Below, piece after piece: positions 12,295 to 15,855 of a DNA stretch of 15,855 nt (the stretch's first letter is position 1; each line of letters opens with the position of its first letter). This stretch comes from JAQIBY01 sp034721855. Lineage in GTDB: Bacteria; Bacteroidota; Bacteroidia; Bacteroidales; ML635J-15. The DNA lies in NCBI GenBank assembly GCA_034721855.1, contig JAYENB010000134.1:1-15855 (forward strand), read 5' to 3'. Both the position numbers and the translations under genes were made by a program. The notes beneath the pieces are model-generated. The model ran no database searches. It saw only the letters and a program-made list of their open reading frames with translations, and had not been told where the DNA came from.

Positions 12295-15200
12295 ATGAAA
12301 CATTTAGTGAGATTAGCGATGGCCTTTTTAGTGGTTTTCAGTACAGGTATATTATCTGCACAAGTTGACCAGGGTGGCAAACCACTGAGTTTTGAAATTA
12401 AAACATTGTCTAATAATGTAGATAATGTGTTTATCAACCCTCCGAATATCGAGGAAGCCAGAGAAATGCATGATTATCTCGAAAAAAACGGGGAAATATA
12501 CAGAGTAGCTGTGTTAATGGATGTTGATATAACAATGGAAAATGCAGGAACTTGGGATATCCTGGAGGATGGTACTAAAGTGTGGCGTTTACGCATCACA
12601 TCCGAAGATGCCAAAGCTCTAAGTTTGCATTACAATAAATTTTACCTGCCTGAAGGCAGCAGTTTGTTCTTATACAACGAAAATCAAGCCCAGGTTGCCG
12701 GTGCGTTTACAGCTTTAAACAATCCCGGCCTTGACAGAAGGTTTTCCACACGCATCATTCAGGGTGAAACAACAACACTGGAATATATACAACCACCCCA
12801 TGTGAGTGAAGAAGCTATACTTGATATTAGACAGATATCTTATTTCTATCGTGGCGTTAGTGCATTGGTAGAGTATTATAAAGAGGCAAAACCCACAGGA
12901 TTTGGTAATTCCGGTGCTTGTGAGGTCAATGTCAATTGCCCCGAAGGTGACAACTGGCAGGATGAAAAAGGTGGTGTAGCTTTGATTTATATTCCATCTT
13001 TGGGGGGAATGTGTACCGGAAGCCTTGTTAACAATACGGCTGAAGATGGAACCCCATACTTTTTAACGGCTGACCATTGTGGTGGTGAGGAAACTGACCA
13101 GGATCAATGGCAATTTTATTTCAATTTTGAATCGCCTGATTGTGCTGACCCGGGTAGTGAGCCTGCTTATGATGAGATTATAGGAGCTAACAAAATTGCA
13201 CGCGGCCCCGAAAGCGGAGGCTCTGATTTTCTGCTGCTTGAATTGCTGACAACACCCCCGGCAGGATATGGCGTTTATTACAATGGCTGGGACAGAACTG
13301 ATGTTCCGATTACCAATGGCATTGGAATTCATCATCCATCTGGCGATATCATGAAAATTTCAAGAAGCGGAGCTGCTTCTGTTACAACGTGGACAGGTGG
13401 AATGACTGATGCGCACTGGGAAGTTACATGGCAGTCAACTCAAACAGACTGGGGGGTAACTGAAGGTGGCTCATCAGGCTCTCCCATATTTGACGAAACC
13501 ACAAAACGGATTGTTGGTACACTTACCGGAGGTGGTGCTTCTTGTTCAAATCAATCCGCCCCGGATGTTTACGGAAGGTTTGATATACACTGGGAGGACA
13601 ACGGAACTACTGATGTTGATCAACTTGCACCCTGGCTTGATCCCACTGGTTCTACCCCAACAAGCCTTGATGGATATGATCCAAACGCAGTGGCTTCAGA
13701 ACCGGTTGCCGATTTTGAAGGCACACCAACCACTATTGCTACAGGGGGAACTGTGGACTTTACCGACCTGAGTACCCCCGGTGATGATCCCATTCAGACT
13801 TGGTCATGGGAGTTTGATAATGGGACTCCACCAACCAGTCCCGATCAAAATCCAACTGGCATTGTTTATGATACCCCCGGAACCTTTGATGTAACTTTAA
13901 CCATTGATGATGGAACCTTTACCGATGAAGAAGAAAAAATAGGTTATATTGTGGTTGAAGATAATCCCGGCGGTTTGAATGCCATGTTTGAAGCTTCTGA
14001 ATATGTGATTGATGTTGGAGATTGCATCAATTTTCAGGATCAATCCACAGGAAGCCCTACATCATGGACGTGGACGTTTGAAGGTGGCACCCCTCCTACC
14101 AGCACAGAGCAAAATCCGACAAACATTTGCTACAACAACCCGGGAGTGTATGATGTGACCCTTGAAATCGGCGACGGCATAGATACCGATACATACACAT
14201 GGGTGGATTACATTGTTGTTGGCGATCCTGCAACCGATCCCATGGCCGGATTTTATGCTGATGTAACTGTAGTGCCTGAAGGAGGTATAGTTACATTTAC
14301 CGATACCTCGGTGAACGGACCATTCATTGAATGGGCATGGACTTTTGAAGGTGGTTTGCCTGATCAATCCACAAGCGAAGGCCCTATTACTGTAGCCTAT
14401 ATGGATGCAGGTGTTTATGATGTCGAACTCAGGGTAAAACATGAAAATACAAATCAGTATATCGCTTATAAAGATGATTATATCACAGTGGTGCCTGCTG
14501 CCAATGATCCGCCGGAAGCCAATTTTATTGCCAATTATACGGTAATTGAGCCCGGCGAGATGGTGGATTTTCATGACATCAGTTCCGGTGCACCTTATCA
14601 ATGGCAATGGACTTTTGAAGATGGCATCCCTGCATCAGATAGTGTACAACATCCCGAGGGTATTCTGTATAATAATGAAGGAATGTGGGATGTTACGATG
14701 ATTGCAAAAAATTCAGAAGGAAATGATACCATTACCAAAGAAGATTATATTGTTGTCAGTATTGAAGATCCTTGCAATGATACGGTAACCCCGGTTGCTG
14801 ATTTCAGATGTTCCCCACGGTTAATATCAGCAGGTGACATCGTTTATTGTGAAGATTTGTCAACAGGCTTCCCGCAAACATGGAACTGGGTGTTTGGCCC
14901 CAACGCCATCCCACCAAATTCAACACAGGCCAGTCCGCTGTCAGGCGTGGAATACAATGTGCCCGGTATTTATGATGTCACGTTAAGTGTAAATAATTCA
15001 TGTGGTGGCAATGTGAAAACAAAAGAAGATTATATTTATGTGTTCAGCGGGCCTGTTCACAAATATTGTGATACACTGACCAACCTGCGATCAGGAGAAA
15101 TTGCAACAAAAATAAACGCTCCGGATACCTGGGGCTTTATTGCCGGACACAACGGCGACAGGGTACGTACCTATGCTGATTATTATGAAGACTATTCATT

Positions 15201-15855
15201 CAGCCAGATTGAAGCCCTGATTGTACCTGTTAACAATTCCGTTTATGGAGCCTATAATTCCTATGTCACGTTTTATGTATGGGATGGTGATACAGAGTTC
15301 CCAACAGATGAGAATATTCTGGCAGAAAAGAAAAAATACATCCGCAACCTGCCGGAAAATTACAATTCAGTGATTCAATTTGATGAACCGGTACAAATAG
15401 ACGGTCCTTTCTTTATCGGATTTAAAATATCCTATCCTGATGAAAACGGCGATGGCATCAGCGATGATTATTTTGTGGTAAGCACAGCCGGTAATCGGGG
15501 TAGCTCTGAATCTAACAATACTATGGTTGTATATAAATCCGGATGGAAAACATCTGTTGAATTGTTTAATATATCTACATCGTTGGCTATCAAACCTATT
15601 GCCTGTCTTTTGGATCTTGATGAGTTTGATGTGGCTAAAAATGTACATGCTTATCCAAATCCAACAACCGGTAAGATTACTGTAAAATTGGGTGATGAAT
15701 ACATCAGCAGTGATGTTGAAATCAACGTATATGATATGACAGGACGTCAGATATTTATGACGCCACGCAATTATAGCAACATTGAATATCAGCTTGATCT
15801 TAGCGATAAAACACCCGGCATGTATTTCCTTGAAATCATGATTGATGGTGAACGA
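12295..15855 (+). CDS. Secreted lysyl-endopeptidase-like serine protease, five PKD domains, T9SS sorting domain (3' partial)
   Basis: The frame is open for 1187 codons to the window edge. A signal peptide (1-22, hydrophobic LAMAFLVVFSTGIL then SA-Q) leads to a propeptide of about 180 residues and a trypsin-fold protease (about 206-450) like Achromobacter protease I. The triad is H261 in LTADHCGG, D311 in GGSDFLLLE and S394 in EGGSSGSPIF. D424 in APDVYGR lies 30 residues after the serine, where the lysine-selecting Asp of that family is expected. Five cysteines flanking these sites (209, 215, 262 and others) fit disulfides. Five PKD domains follow (about 467-554, 561-642, 650-733, 739-822, 832-917), each with a W-x-W core and an ending such as DYIVV. 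A beta-rich domain (about 921-1105) and a type A sorting domain (YPNPTTGK at 1120, ending GMYFLEIMIDGER) complete it. Only a few residues should be missing. It is predicted to be exported by T9SS to digest extracellular protein. Confidence 0.93.
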   Translation, partial: MKHLVRLAMAFLVVFSTGILSAQVDQGGKPLSFEIKTLSNNVDNVFINPPNIEEAREMHDYLEKNGEIYRVAVLMDVDITMENAGTWDILEDGTKVWRLRITSEDAKALSLHYNKFYLPEGSSLFLYNENQAQVAGAFTALNNPGLDRRFSTRIIQGETTTLEYIQPPHVSEEAILDIRQISYFYRGVSALVEYYKEAKPTGFGNSGACEVNVNCPEGDNWQDEKGGVALIYIPSLGGMCTGSLVNNTAEDGTPYFLTADHCGGEETDQDQWQFYFNFESPDCADPGSEPAYDEIIGANKIARGPESGGSDFLLLELLTTPPAGYGVYYNGWDRTDVPITNGIGIHHPSGDIMKISRSGAASVTTWTGGMTDAHWEVTWQSTQTDWGVTEGGSSGSPIFDETTKRIVGTLTGGGASCSNQSAPDVYGRFDIHWEDNGTTDVDQLAPWLDPTGSTPTSLDGYDPNAVASEPVADFEGTPTTIATGGTVDFTDLSTPGDDPIQTWSWEFDNGTPPTSPDQNPTGIVYDTPGTFDVTLTIDDGTFTDEEEKIGYIVVEDNPGGLNAMFEASEYVIDVGDCINFQDQSTGSPTSWTWTFEGGTPPTSTEQNPTNICYNNPGVYDVTLEIGDGIDTDTYTWVDYIVVGDPATDPMAGFYADVTVVPEGGIVTFTDTSVNGPFIEWAWTFEGGLPDQSTSEGPITVAYMDAGVYDVELRVKHENTNQYIAYKDDYITVVPAANDPPEANFIANYTVIEPGEMVDFHDISSGAPYQWQWTFEDGIPASDSVQHPEGILYNNEGMWDVTMIAKNSEGNDTITKEDYIVVSIEDPCNDTVTPVADFRCSPRLISAGDIVYCEDLSTGFPQTWNWVFGPNAIPPNSTQASPLSGVEYNVPGIYDVTLSVNNSCGGNVKTKEDYIYVFSGPVHKYCDTLTNLRSGEIATKINAPDTWGFIAGHNGDRVRTYADYYEDYSFSQIEALIVPVNNSVYGAYNSYVTFYVWDGDTEFPTDENILAEKKKYIRNLPENYNSVIQFDEPVQIDGPFFIGFKISYPDENGDGISDDYFVVSTAGNRGSSESNNTMVVYKSGWKTSVELFNISTSLAIKPIACLLDLDEFDVAKNVHAYPNPTTGKITVKLGDEYISSDVEINVYDMTGRQIFMTPRNYSNIEYQLDLSDKTPGMYFLEIMIDGER

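Noticed and set aside
14062..14607. 181-codon minus-strand open frame
   Set aside because: It lies antisense inside PKD domains 2 to 4 of the protease, whose frame has clear conserved motifs. Its product is rich in I, C and H, with no recognisable pattern.

Overview
The window is a Bacteroidota (Bacteroidetes) chromosomal scaffold. The evidence is the Bacteroidetes-type b558 succinate dehydrogenase, three separate type IX secretion (T9SS) C-terminal sorting domains, promoters of the form TTTG-N19-TAnnTTTG, weak or absent Shine-Dalgarno sequences at most genes, and AT-rich intergenic DNA full of short dispersed repeats. A run of exactly 100 N (11541-11640) shows it is a scaffolded draft assembly. 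The genes fit a marine or anaerobic Bacteroidales/Marinilabiliales-like organism, but the exact taxon is inference.

Layout. 1-270: the eroded C-terminal end of an IS1595/ISXO2-type transposase (minus strand), interrupted by a pentamer microsatellite. 480-7040: a tightly packed plus-strand metabolic block made of two-subunit class I fumarase, sdhC, sdhA and sdhB, then malic enzyme after a 223-bp repeat-bearing spacer. Together these interconvert malate, fumarate and succinate at the membrane quinone pool and feed malate to pyruvate. 7093-8035: a dense patchwork of non-coding and broken elements: a truncated dispersed structured element, a 164-bp MITE-like palindrome, the 3' end of a group II intron (domains V and VI), an orphan T9SS sorting-domain remnant, and a two-unit 41-bp tandem repeat. 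8073-9203: a sugar aminotransferase (WbpE/DegT type) on the minus strand. 9255-9724: a heptamer-phased perfect hairpin, an octamer-phased array, and a full copy of the structured element carrying a 17-bp stem. 9830-10729: a WYL-domain transcriptional regulator. 11062-11388: a fragment that looks like the C-terminal part of an AAA+ ATPase. 11541-11640: the assembly gap, followed by the last ~70 residues of a T9SS-secreted protein. 11957-12032: tRNA-Lys (minus) with a near-textbook Bacteroidetes promoter and a terminator. 12295 to the window end: a large secreted lysyl-endopeptidase-like serine protease with five PKD domains and a T9SS sorting domain, cut by the window edge a little before its stop.

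The most unusual content is not protein-coding. Three copies of one intergenic element (5440-5536, 7102-7160, 9503-9724) keep constant ends and cores but carry completely different internal hairpins. Two of the copies sit beside degenerate arrays in which the only fixed feature is an 8-bp period with GA at the end of each unit. One of these arrays starts exactly on the sdhB stop codon.
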